Assembly: GCA_016713175.1 (NCBI GenBank)
Contig: JADJPQ010000002.1
Location: forward strand, 186,001 to 250,000
Direction: 5' to 3'
DNA from: Planctomycetota bacterium
GTDB lineage: Bacteria; Planctomycetota; UBA1135; UBA2386
Length of the DNA: 64,000 nt
This document shows positions 1 to 7,664 of this stretch, in pieces. Position 1 is the stretch's first letter. Each line of letters begins with the position of its first letter. The position numbers and the translations under genes were made by a program. Below the pieces are notes generated by a model that saw nothing but the letters and a program-made list of their open reading frames with translations, searched no databases and was not told the origin of the DNA.

Positions 1-127
1 TGCGCAGCCAGTCCTTCGACTTGTCGAAGTCGCCGCCGCACTCTTTCAGCGCCGCCTTGCAGTCCATCATCGGTGCGCCGGTCATCTCGCGCAGCTTCAT
101 CACCGTCTTGGCATCGATCTCGGTCAT
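1..127 (-). CDS. tsf: elongation factor Ts, N-terminal part (runs off window)
   Basis: The ATG at 127-125 opens a frame reading MTEIDAKTVMKLREMTGAPM followed by MDCKAALKECGGDFDKSKDW, which is the N-terminal UBA-like domain of EF-Ts with its signature (LREMTGA..MDCK.AL). EF-Ts catalyses GDP/GTP exchange on EF-Tu during translation. It lies 156 bp downstream of rpsB on the same strand, the standard rpsB-tsf order. Only about 42 codons are inside the window. Identification is firm; nothing can be said about the rest of the protein. Confidence 0.95.
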   Translation of the reverse strand, partial: MTEIDAKTVMKLREMTGAPMMDCKAALKECGGDFDKSKDWLR

Positions 128-283
128 CGTCGGTTTCCGTTCTGTTGGAGTTTGTTCGCGTCGCGGGAGCACCCGCCCGCCGGCGTGGGGCGGGACTGGG
201 CGCCGGGGCAGCCGGCGCCGGGCCAGCCCACGCGCCTGATTCCGGCTGTGGTGCGCACGGCGCACCAGACCGGCGCATCCCGT

Positions 284-1312
284 TCAGCTCTTTGGTTCGC
301 CGCCAGGCGGCGCGCTCGCCGGGGCCGCGGCAGGGGCTTCCGCAGGCGCGTCCTTGCCGATCGAAATCGAATCGGCATGCGCCGTGCGATCGGGGAACCG
401 ACCGCCGCCGGGAGCACCACCACCACCGCCGCCGCCGCCACCACCACGGGGCCCGCCGCGGCCGCCACCACCGCCACCGCGCCGGCCGCCGCCACCACCA
501 CCACCACCACCACGACGACCGTCGCCGCGGCCGTCACCGCGACCTTCCGCCGCACGACGACCCTGCGCCTGCCGGTTGCGGACGTCCTCGGACGCGACCC
601 GCTGCGCCTCGCGCAGCGTGCCTTCATCGCATTGCTGCCGGCCCTCGCAGATCGCATCGGCGAGTCGGCCGAGCACCAACTGCACGGAACTCATCGCGTC
701 GTCGTTGGCCGGGATCACGATGTCGGCGTAGCCAGGGTCGCAATCCGTGTCGAGGACACAGACCACCGGCACGTTCATGCGTGCGGCTTCCTTGACGGCG
801 TTCTCCTCGCGGCGCGGATCGATCACGATCAGCGCACCGGGCAGGCCGTGCAGTTCGCGCACACCCTCGAGGTTGCGGCGGATCTTGCGCATCTCGCGCC
901 GCATCATCGACTGATCCTTCTTCTTGTACTTCTCGAGCGCACCGGTGGTCTCGAGCTGCTCCAGCTCGATCAGGCGCGCCAGCCGCTCGCGAACGGTCGC
1001 GAAGTTGGTCAGCGTGCCGCCGATCCATCGCTCGGTCACCGCTGGCATGTTCGCGCGCTTGGACTCGGTCTCGACCACCGCGCGGATCTGCTTCTTCGTG
1101 CCCAGGAACACGATCTGGGCGCCGGTAGCCGCAAGCTGCCGCAGGAAGTGTGTCGCCCTGTAGAGCCCCTTGATGGTCTCTTCCAGGTTGATGATGTGGA
1201 TCTTGTGCCGCTTGCCGTGGATGTACGGCTTCATCTTCGGGTTCCACCGGCTGGCCTGATGGCCATAGTGGACACCTGCGTCGATCAACTCCTGGGCGGT
1301 TACGAGCGGCAC
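284..1312 (-). CDS. rpsB: 30S ribosomal protein S2 with Gly/Arg-rich C-terminal extension
   Basis: The first ~235 residues are a typical S2: GVHYGHQ near residue 14, RWNPKMKPYI, FLGTKKQ, RWIGGTLTNF, and the P-x-x-x-IVIDPRRE/VDTDCDP-like region including IPANDDA. S2 joins the platform side of the 30S subunit and is needed for S1 docking and initiation. Normal bacterial S2 is about 230-260 aa; this one is 342 aa. Residues ~250-310 are almost only Gly and Arg (GRGDGRGDGRRGG, then long Gly runs), ending in an Ala/Pro-rich tail. Such RGG-like tails usually bind RNA, but that function here is inference. The DNA below it (about 370-560) is a GGN-codon repeat. It starts at an ATG preceded by a strong promoter and is followed by tsf. 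Confidence 0.95.
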   Translation of the reverse strand: MPLVTAQELIDAGVHYGHQASRWNPKMKPYIHGKRHKIHIINLEETIKGLYRATHFLRQLAATGAQIVFLGTKKQIRAVVETESKRANMPAVTERWIGGTLTNFATVRERLARLIELEQLETTGALEKYKKKDQSMMRREMRKIRRNLEGVRELHGLPGALIVIDPRREENAVKEAARMNVPVVCVLDTDCDPGYADIVIPANDDAMSSVQLVLGRLADAICEGRQQCDEGTLREAQRVASEDVRNRQAQGRRAAEGRGDGRGDGRRGGGGGGGGGRRGGGGGGRGGPRGGGGGGGGGGAPGGGRFPDRTAHADSISIGKDAPAEAPAAAPASAPPGGEPKS

Positions 1313-1396
1313 GATCGGGAGTCTCCTGTGTTCGGGAGCGGCAAGTAGCGGACGGTCAAAGCGCGAACGACTCGCGGAAGGGAAATCGGGGGAAGG

Positions 1397-1424
1397 ATTC
1401 TAGAAACACCGAGGGCAAGGTCAA
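1397..1424 (-). promoter_or_regulatory. sigma70-type promoter for rpsB-tsf
   Basis: On the minus strand a TTGACC box (1424-1419) is separated by 16 bp from TAGAAT (1402-1397). This is one of the best -35/-10 pairs visible in the window. It implies a transcript start near 1390 and a 5' leader of about 75-80 nt before the rpsB ATG at 1312. That leader could host S2 autoregulation, but no structure was resolved by eye. Confidence 0.6.
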
Positions 1425-1501
1425 GCTGAATGCCGCGCACTTTCCGCACCACGGGATCGGTGAACGGCCGGCGCAAGCCACCTGGGTTCGCTCGACGCCC
1501 A

Positions 1502-1529
1502 TTGCACATCCGCCGCATTCCGGTAGACT
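1502..1529 (+). promoter_or_regulatory. candidate sigma70 promoter for the GGDEF gene
   Basis: TTGCAC at 1502-1507 and TAGACT at 1524-1529 are spaced 16 bp on the plus strand, upstream of the diguanylate cyclase gene and divergent from the rpsB promoter. The match is good but unsupported by anything beyond the sequence. Confidence 0.4.
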
Positions 1530-1622
1530 GAAAGGACCTCGCTACCCCTCTGTCATTCCGGGAGGCTCGATTGAGAGTGCGGGCTCGCTCTCCCGGAATG
1601 GGCTCCTCCGCGTGACCGTAAC

Positions 1623-2735
1623 GTGTCGTTCGAGACAACTTCGGAGCTGACCCCCAGGTTCCACGCTCCCCCCTATCCAAGCAGCCAGGGTGCGCCAGAC
1701 AATGGCGCGATGCCCGGTGGCAAGCCCGAACCAGACCCCAGGTCGGTACCCAACCCGAGTCAGAACAACAGTTCTGTCCAGGTGTTGGTGCTGAACCACA
1801 ACCGCGACAAGCTCGGCGAGCTGACCGCCGCGCTGGCGCGTTCGGGCTTCCAGGTCCGCGAAGCCGAGTCGCTGGCGCAGAGCTGTCGGTTGCTGAGTCA
1901 GATACGACCGGATGTCGTCGTACTGAATCCGCTGATCCTGTGCGCCGGCGGCGTCGAAGTCGAGCTGCTCGAGAGCCTGCAGCGCGACGACGATCCGATT
2001 CCGGTGATCCTGCTGGTCGACGAGCTGCAGTCGCTGCTCGACGCCCGGCTGCTGAAGCTGCCGTTCCGCGACTTCGTGTTGCGGCCGCACTCGCCTGCCG
2101 AGTGCGTCCACCGCGTCGAACTCGCGGTGCTCGCCCGGCGCAAGATCCGGTCGCTGCAGAGTCGCGCCCGCTACCTCGAGGGCCAGGTCAGTGTCGACTT
2201 CAAGACCGGCCTGATCTCCGAGCTCTACTTCAAGCGCATCCTGGCGCTGGAGTTCAAGCGCGCGCAGCGGCACCAGAACCCGCTGTCGCTGATGCTGGTC
2301 GACGTCGACGACTTCAAGGGCGTCAACGACACCACCGAGTACGCGTTCGGCGACGAGGTGCTCAAGCGCGTCGGCGAGACGTTGAAGGGCAACGTGCGCG
2401 AGACCGACTTCGCCGCGCGCTGCGGCGGCGACGAGTTCTGCGTGCTGCTGCCGCACACCAGCCCGGCCGAGGCGGTGCCGACCGCGCTGCGCATCCGCGC
2501 CCGCGTCGCGGCGATGCAGGTGCATGCCGGTGCCTACACGCGACAAGTGACCGTGTCGATCGGCATCGACAGCTTCGACGGCCGCAGCGCCAAGACGGTC
2601 GACGGGCTGCGGCGCCAGGCCAACAAGGCGCTGCAGGAAGCCAAGCGGCGCGGCAAGAACCAGGTGTGGCTGTGGTCGGGAGCCGAGGACAGCGCGGCTC
2701 CGGTCGACGACAGCAGCGCCAGCGGGACGAACTAG
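1623..2735 (+). CDS. diguanylate cyclase with degenerate receiver domain
   Basis: 370 aa from a GTG; the ATG at 1710 (residue 30) is an equally possible start, since residues 1-50 look unstructured. Residues ~52-170 fold like a response-regulator receiver (VQVLVLNHN..., DVVVLNP), but the usual acidic pair and phospho-Asp positions read Asn, so it is probably a pseudo-receiver. Residues ~185-350 are a GGDEF domain: LMLVDVDDFKGVND, then RETD five residues before GGDEF (an RxxD inhibitory I-site), then VSIGID. The intact GGDEF motif predicts synthesis of cyclic di-GMP with product inhibition. It stands alone, divergent from rpsB, and ends convergent to the clpS pair. Confidence 0.88.
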   Translation: MSFETTSELTPRFHAPPYPSSQGAPDNGAMPGGKPEPDPRSVPNPSQNNSSVQVLVLNHNRDKLGELTAALARSGFQVREAESLAQSCRLLSQIRPDVVVLNPLILCAGGVEVELLESLQRDDDPIPVILLVDELQSLLDARLLKLPFRDFVLRPHSPAECVHRVELAVLARRKIRSLQSRARYLEGQVSVDFKTGLISELYFKRILALEFKRAQRHQNPLSLMLVDVDDFKGVNDTTEYAFGDEVLKRVGETLKGNVRETDFAARCGGDEFCVLLPHTSPAEAVPTALRIRARVAAMQVHAGAYTRQVTVSIGIDSFDGRSAKTVDGLRRQANKALQEAKRRGKNQVWLWSGAEDSAAPVDDSSASGTN

Positions 2736-2751
2736 GCCTGGCGAGGATGGC

Positions 2752-2771
2752 GCCGGCGGACGGACGCCGGC
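2752..2771. terminator. hairpin between convergent genes
   Basis: GCCGGCG and CGCCGGC form a 7-bp stem around a GACGGA loop, in the 50 bp between the GGDEF gene (+) and the DUF2017-like gene (-). There is no T run, so termination is a guess based on location. Confidence 0.3.
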
Positions 2772-2785
2772 CGACGAAACGCCGT

Positions 2786-3307
2786 TCAGTCGAGCGCGAA
2801 GTCGTCCGGCGACCACTCGCCTTCCCCGTCGACCTCGACATCGCCGAGCAGCACGCATTGGATCTCTGCCAGCATGTGGATCCGCAGCAGCGCTTCCCGC
2901 TGTTTTGGCGCGGCCTGGTCGAGACCCTCGCGATCCATCAGCTCCGGGGTCAGTTCCGCGAGTTCATACAGCGCCAGGCGGGCGGCGTTCAGGCTCGAAG
3001 TCCAGGCGTTGACGTGGGAGTCCGGAATCAGCAGCACCCAGACATCCACATCCTTCAACTGCCGCAACCCGGCCAGATCCCGCCGCACCAACTGCGCCCG
3101 CGACAAGAACAACCGTTCGAGTTCGGGCACCGCGTGTCGCCGCCACTGCGCTTCTTCTTCCGCGCCGTCGAACGTCTCCGGCAAGAGCCGCCGTCGCACC
3201 CGCGCATCGGCGCTCTCGATCAACATCGGCACGCCCTTCAGCGTTTCGACGGCGGTCTTGGTCAGCCCGCCGAACAGGTAACCAGCATCCGCGCGCGCAA
3301 CCCACAT
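2786..3307 (-). CDS. DUF2017-like protein paired with ClpS
   Basis: 173 aa, acidic and largely helical, with no signal peptide or membrane segment. It begins 1 bp after the clpS stop codon, so the two are co-transcribed and probably co-translated. Small helical proteins of the DUF2017 family sit directly next to clpS in actinobacteria, and length, context and motifs such as DVDVWVLLIPDSHVNAW followed by LNAARLALYEL fit that picture. The family assignment is from memory and moderate in confidence. A role with ClpS/ClpAP adaptor function is inferred only from position. No catalytic motif is visible. Confidence 0.5.
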   Translation of the reverse strand: MWVARADAGYLFGGLTKTAVETLKGVPMLIESADARVRRRLLPETFDGAEEEAQWRRHAVPELERLFLSRAQLVRRDLAGLRQLKDVDVWVLLIPDSHVNAWTSSLNAARLALYELAELTPELMDREGLDQAAPKQREALLRIHMLAEIQCVLLGDVEVDGEGEWSPDDFALD

Positions 3308-3308
3308 G

Positions 3309-3614
3309 TCAGTTCGCCACCGGTTCGAGGCTGGTCAGCAGGTGATGCGCCTGCAGCTTCTGGGCGTAGACCTCGGCCTGTTCGCGAGCGCCGGTCCAGA
3401 CGACCGAACGACCGCTGTGGTGCACCTCGAGCATCAGCCGGTGCGCCTTGTCCTGGGCGTAGCCGAACACCTGCATCAAGACCTTGGTGACGTAGTTCAT
3501 CAGCGTCACCGGGTCGTCGTGCACGATCACGTTCCAGGTCGGCGCCAGCGACGTCTCGGGGCGCGTCTTGGTCTCGGTCTTCTGCCGGGTGGCGGCACGC
3601 GGAACGGACGACAT
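3309..3614 (-). CDS. clpS: ATP-dependent Clp protease adaptor ClpS
   Basis: Start chosen at the ATG at 3614 (MSSVPRAATRQKTETKTRP), giving 101 aa, the usual ClpS size; a longer open frame upstream is not needed. The core WNVIVHDDPVTLMNYVTKVL carries the canonical N-x-DDPVT-x-M-x-YV motif that binds N-degron residues, followed by A..LMLEVHHSGRSVVWTG and the E..AE.Y..KLQ helix. ClpS delivers N-end-rule substrates to ClpA/ClpC and redirects unfolding. The disordered basic N-terminus matches the extension needed for delivery. First gene of a two-gene operon with the DUF2017-like gene. Confidence 0.93.
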   Translation of the reverse strand: MSSVPRAATRQKTETKTRPETSLAPTWNVIVHDDPVTLMNYVTKVLMQVFGYAQDKAHRLMLEVHHSGRSVVWTGAREQAEVYAQKLQAHHLLTSLEPVAN

Positions 3615-3689
3615 CCACGGCAAGCTTACCGCAGATCGGGCATCACCGCATCGCTTTGCCCGTCGCCGGACCAGGGCCACCGCCAACGA

Positions 3690-4565
3690 TCAGATCGGCA
3701 GCAACTGCAACTCACCCGCGTTGGCGAGCGGCAGCAACAGCAACCGGCGCCCGGCGTCGTAGCCCAGACCGCTCGGCGTCACCACGGTCCGCGGCAGCGT
3801 CTGCACGCCGCCGGTCGCATCGAACCGATACACGCACTGGCCGGCGTGGCTGCTCGCGAACCAGGCCGGCGCCAGCGGCCGGCCGTCGGCGGCGGTGCCG
3901 GCACCGCCGCGCGCCAGACCATCGAGTTGCGCCGCCGGTGCCCTGGCCAGATCGGTGCGGCGCCCGGCGTGATCGACATGGAAGAACGCGCCGTCGCGCC
4001 AACTGACGCAGTAGACCCCGGTCCCGGTCGCGACGATCCCGCGCGGCTGCCCCAGTTCCGTTCCACGGATCAATGCGGTCAACGAACCGTCGGTCGCGAG
4101 CCGCCAGATCGCATCGGTGCCGGTCGGCGCAGCCACGCCATCGCCACCGGCATCGGTGGCGAAGACGGTGCCGTCAGGCGCCACTGCGACGCCCCACAGA
4201 AAAGTCGCCCCGGGCACGGCCACCGCCGCCAATGCCTTGCCGGTCCGGCGTTCGAAACGACGCAGTCGATCCAGGTCGGCAACCCACAACACTTCGCCGG
4301 CCACCGCCAGACCTCGCGGCGCATGCAGGGTGACACCGTCCCGGCCACCGGCGAGCCAGCGCCGCTGCATGCTGCCGTCGGGTTCCACCCGCGTGATGTA
4401 GCCGTTGCCATCGGCCGCCATCGGTGCGCCGTGGACATTGCTGACCAGATAGACGTCGGCGACCGGATCGTGCAGCGCCGCCGCCGGCTGATCGAAGCCG
4501 GGTGGATCCGAGTCCCCGCCGCACGCAGCCAGGACGGCACCGCCGAGCAGCCAGAGCGCGCGCAT
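3690..4565 (-). CDS. lipoprotein with SMP-30/NHL-like beta-propeller
   Basis: The ATG at 4565 gives a clear lipoprotein signal: MRALWLLGGAVLAACGG, lipobox LAAC. After it come repeated propeller strands of the SMP-30/NHL kind: GYITRVEPDGS, APRGLAVAGEVLWVADLDRLRRF, GVAVAPDGTVFATDAGGDG, QPRGIVATGTGVYCVSW, TPSGLGYDAGRRLLLLPLANAG. Such domains bind ligands or hydrolyse lactones; no metal site could be assigned, so substrate and activity are unknown. Its start codon overlaps the stop of the EVE-domain gene (TGATG), so the two are translationally coupled. The longer upstream frame is the shadow of that gene. Confidence 0.75.
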   Translation of the reverse strand: MRALWLLGGAVLAACGGDSDPPGFDQPAAALHDPVADVYLVSNVHGAPMAADGNGYITRVEPDGSMQRRWLAGGRDGVTLHAPRGLAVAGEVLWVADLDRLRRFERRTGKALAAVAVPGATFLWGVAVAPDGTVFATDAGGDGVAAPTGTDAIWRLATDGSLTALIRGTELGQPRGIVATGTGVYCVSWRDGAFFHVDHAGRRTDLARAPAAQLDGLARGGAGTAADGRPLAPAWFASSHAGQCVYRFDATGGVQTLPRTVVTPSGLGYDAGRRLLLLPLANAGELQLLPI

Positions 4566-5050
4566 CACCACGACTCCGTGCCGCCGCCGAGCTTCAGGAT
4601 CCGCTGCCACTCGGCCGCGGCCACCGGCTGCACCGACAACCGGCTGCCGCGCTGCAGCAGCACCATGTCGGCCAACGCCGGCTCGGCCTTCAGCCGTTCG
4701 CGGGTCAACGGCTCGCGCAGCGGCGCCACGCATTCGATGTCGACCATGAACCAGGTCGGCGCTGCCGGGTCGCTGTCCGGATCGTGGTAGTCACTGTTGG
4801 CGTCGAACGCGGTGGAATCCGGGTAGCCGGCCTTGACCACCTTGGCGATGCCGACGATCGCCATCGGGTCGGCGTTGCTGTGGTAGAACAGCACCCCGTC
4901 GCCGACCGCGATCTCGTCGCGCAGCAGGTTGCGCGCCTGGTAGTTGCGCACACCGTTCCAGAACGTCTTGCGGTCCTTGGCGAACTGCGCGAAGCCGTAG
5001 GTCTCGGGCTCCGACTTGAACAACCAGTAGCGGCGCGCGGGCCTTGCCAT
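4565..5050 (-). CDS. EVE domain-containing protein
   Basis: 161 aa from the ATG at 5050. It shows the EVE (PUA-like) pattern throughout: YWLFKSEPETYGF, W.GVRNYQARN.LRD, VGDGVLFYHSN....IVGIAKVVK, YPD.TAFD, a YHDPDSD loop, W..VDIE, and L...PAL....L...SRLSVQPV near the C-terminus. EVE domains bind modified bases or nucleotides; single-domain EVE proteins are common housekeeping genes and also turn up in restriction contexts. Here it heads a two-gene unit with a beta-propeller lipoprotein, an unexpected partner. Length is normal for the family. Confidence 0.9.
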   Translation of the reverse strand: MARPARRYWLFKSEPETYGFAQFAKDRKTFWNGVRNYQARNLLRDEIAVGDGVLFYHSNADPMAIVGIAKVVKAGYPDSTAFDANSDYHDPDSDPAAPTWFMVDIECVAPLREPLTRERLKAEPALADMVLLQRGSRLSVQPVAAAEWQRILKLGGGTESW

Positions 5051-5129
5051 GCACGCATTCTGGCGGCGTCGCGGGGTCGTTGCCACCGCAGGTTGCCGCG
5101 GCGCTGCGGCCGGCGCCGGCGGCGCGCCG

Positions 5130-5915
5130 ATGAGCCGGGACGTGAAGGCTCGAACGCACCGCTGGTTGCTGCTGTGGCTTTGCGCCGCGGGCTGCGACCC
5201 GACGCCGGAGCCGGCGACGCCAGGCGGCGATGAGGCGGCGCCACCGCCGGCCGCGCCGGGCGGCGCCCGGGCGACCCGTGGCCGCGGGCACGACTCGGCG
5301 AGGCTACCGACCGGGCGACCGGCACCGGAACGGCCGGCCCGAACGGTCTGTTCCCCGGCGGAGCTGTCGGTGATCGCGCGGCTGCGGGCGCTGAGTGCCG
5401 CCCAGGCGATGCTGCAGCACAGTCGGCGGCTGGACACCGATGGCGACGGCATCGGCGAGTTCGGGCTGCTGACCGACCTGCTCAGCTGCGGCCCGGCCGA
5501 CACCCGCGACGGCACGTTGACCGAGCCACTGCGCGCGCTGGTCACGCGCGAACTCGGACCGATTGCGCCCGACGGCTCGATCAGCGACGGCTACCGGCTG
5601 CAACTGTGGTTGCCCGCACCGGACCAGAAGGCGCACCGCGGGCCAGGCCACGGCGACACGTGCGGTCGCGACCATGATCGCGCCGAGACGGCCTGGTGCG
5701 CCTACGCGTGGCCAGCGGCGAACGGCGGCCCGCGGCTGACGTTCCACATCGATGCCTCGGGCGAAGTCTTCAGCACCGACGCCGGCGGCCGTTACGTCGG
5801 CAACGACGGACCTGCCGTCGCGGCCGCCCTGCCCCGCGGCAGCGGGCCGTTCGCGGCGCGACCGCAGCATGGCGAAGTCGCCGGCGATGGCCTGGTCTGG
5901 TTGCGCGAACCGTGA
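5130..5915 (+). CDS. lipoprotein of a planctomycete-type 'GYR...AWP' family
   Basis: Start set at the ATG at 5130, giving MSRDVKARTHRWLLLWLCAAGC with lipobox CAAGC; a longer frame from 5049 lacks a signal. A Pro/Ala-rich linker leads to a domain with VIARLRALSAAQAML, the Ca-loop-like DTDGDGIGEFG, ISDGYRLQLWLPA, ETAWCAYAWPA and TFHIDASGEVFSTD. I recognise this pattern from many planctomycete proteins, where a pilin-like or other N-terminus precedes it; the function is unknown. Two Cys (CGRD..., AWCAYAW) may pair. It ends 6 bp from the convergent DUF4340 gene. The family supports a planctomycete host. Confidence 0.7.
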   Translation: MSRDVKARTHRWLLLWLCAAGCDPTPEPATPGGDEAAPPPAAPGGARATRGRGHDSARLPTGRPAPERPARTVCSPAELSVIARLRALSAAQAMLQHSRRLDTDGDGIGEFGLLTDLLSCGPADTRDGTLTEPLRALVTRELGPIAPDGSISDGYRLQLWLPAPDQKAHRGPGHGDTCGRDHDRAETAWCAYAWPAANGGPRLTFHIDASGEVFSTDAGGRYVGNDGPAVAAALPRGSGPFAARPQHGEVAGDGLVWLREP

Positions 5916-5921
5916 CGCGAG

Positions 5922-7664
5922 TCAGTCGCGCGGCGCCAATTCGCGCAGCCGCGGCGACAACAGTTCGTCGAGTTCGAACACCAGATCGCGGTTGACCGCC
6001 GGGGCCTGCACCAGCAGCGGCGCCTCGTCGCCGCGATCCCAGATCCGCAGCACGCCGAGCACATCGCCCTCGGGGCGGCACAGTTCGAGCTGCCAGTGCG
6101 GCTCGCCGAAGTCGGTCGCGACGCGGACCGATGCCGCGCGCAGATCGCGCAGTTCGTCGACGACATCGCGCAGGCTGCGCACTACCGGGCCTTCGCCCCC
6201 TTCCTTCCAGCCGTCCTCCACGCGGACGAACACCCGTTGCCGATCGCCCCGGCTGGCCACCAGCCGGTCGGGCGGCACCGACGTGCGCAGCACCTCGCGC
6301 GCCGCATAGGTGGCCCAGGGGCGCGCGATTTCGCCGGCCGCGCCGGCCGGCACGCCGAGGATCTGGTCCTGTTCGTCGGACCGACCGGCATAGGTCAGGT
6401 CCTGGCCCGGGATCGGGGCCCCGAGCCGGATCCAGATCCATTCGCGATACGGTTCCTGGAACGCGCGCACGCCGATCTGCAGACCCCCGGGTCGCAGCCC
6501 GAACTGCGGGTCGGTCGCCGAACCGGCCACGAACACCTGCGCGCGCAGGTTGTTGATCGCCGTCAGCAGCTTGTTGACCTCGGTCGGGTCGGCGTTCCAC
6601 TGGATCGGCTCGCGCAGCACGAACGGCAGCTCGGCGGTGTCGCGACCGAGGCGCAGGCGCTTGCCGCCGTCGCGGCTGCCCGGATCGACGACGACCTCGG
6701 CGATGTCCTGATAGAGGTTGGCGTACGGCACCAGGATCTGCGCCCGCAGCTGCTCGATCGGCGCCGCAAACACCCGTGCGTACTCGCGGTTGTTGCTGAC
6801 GAACGCCAGGTTGCGACGGCGCGGCAGCTGGCCGAACACGTTCTGCTGGTCGTCCTGCCACAGCCGCACTTCCTCGTCACCGAGTCCGCCTTGCACCTTG
6901 ACGACCCAGTCCGGGTCGCGCTGCGGCGGCCGGATCAGGCTGGCCGGGAACTGGTCGATCCGGAGCGTCAGCACCGCGCGGACGAACTGCTGCGCCGCGG
7001 TCAGGTCGGCGCGCGAACGGACCGGTTGCAGCAACAGCCACTGCATGCCCTCGCGCTGCAGCGCGATCGTCTCGCGTCCGCCGGTCGGCAGCAGTCGTTC
7101 GACGGTCAACGCCGTGGCCTGGCTGTCCTGGTGGACGAACACCTGCCGATCGCGCAGATCGTCGATGCCAAGCCGCAGCGACTCGAGCAGCGCTTCGTCG
7201 ATCCGCCAGACCTTGCCGTCGGCGCGCGCGAAGCGGTCGCGACCGAGCGGGCCGAGGGCACCGATCTCGAGCTTCTTCTGCTGGCCGTCGAAGAACTCGA
7301 CCTCGAACACCAGTTCGGGCTTGTCGAGCCCGGTCTGGGCGAACACGGCCGGATCCTCGGGCAGCGGCGCGGCGATCAGTTGGGCGCCATCGTAGGCGGC
7401 GGCGATCTGGCGCAGGAACGGCACCGAGGCCAGATCGTCGATCGGCTCGGTCAGCCGGAACGGCTGACCCTCGTCGCGGCGGATCTCGACCGTCGCGAAG
7501 CCGGCGAATGCCCAGCGGATCTTGCGCGCCTGGTCGAGGCTGTGACCGCCGAGCACCGGCGTGGTCACCAGTTCGTTCGCCTCCGGCTTCTCGCGCGTCA
7601 GCAGCAGCACGCCGCCGAGCGCCACCACCACGACCAGCAGCCCCAACGTCGTCCGCGCGCCCAT
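5922..7664 (-). CDS. DUF4340 domain membrane-anchored protein
   Basis: 580 aa starting at the ATG at 7664, which overlaps the GldG-like stop (TGATG). A single N-terminal transmembrane helix (LGLLVVVVALGGVLLLT) is followed by a long extracytoplasmic part in which the DUF4340 pattern recurs: LEIGALGPLGRDRFARADGKVWRID..L, then TAL.VE....ETIALQREGMQWLLLQPV..RAD. DUF4340 proteins are the standard last gene of GldA/F/G-like exporter operons; their role is not known. The protein therefore probably sits outside the membrane next to the ABC permease and GldG-like protein. Last gene of a four-gene operon. Confidence 0.85.
   Translation of the reverse strand: MGARTTLGLLVVVVALGGVLLLTREKPEANELVTTPVLGGHSLDQARKIRWAFAGFATVEIRRDEGQPFRLTEPIDDLASVPFLRQIAAAYDGAQLIAAPLPEDPAVFAQTGLDKPELVFEVEFFDGQQKKLEIGALGPLGRDRFARADGKVWRIDEALLESLRLGIDDLRDRQVFVHQDSQATALTVERLLPTGGRETIALQREGMQWLLLQPVRSRADLTAAQQFVRAVLTLRIDQFPASLIRPPQRDPDWVVKVQGGLGDEEVRLWQDDQQNVFGQLPRRRNLAFVSNNREYARVFAAPIEQLRAQILVPYANLYQDIAEVVVDPGSRDGGKRLRLGRDTAELPFVLREPIQWNADPTEVNKLLTAINNLRAQVFVAGSATDPQFGLRPGGLQIGVRAFQEPYREWIWIRLGAPIPGQDLTYAGRSDEQDQILGVPAGAAGEIARPWATYAAREVLRTSVPPDRLVASRGDRQRVFVRVEDGWKEGGEGPVVRSLRDVVDELRDLRAASVRVATDFGEPHWQLELCRPEGDVLGVLRIWDRGDEAPLLVQAPAVNRDLVFELDELLSPRLRELAPRD

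Noticed and set aside
400..560. Poly-His, poly-Thr and poly-Pro stretches in the reverse frames
   Set aside because: They are simply the other frames of the GGN repeat coding for the Gly-rich tail of S2.
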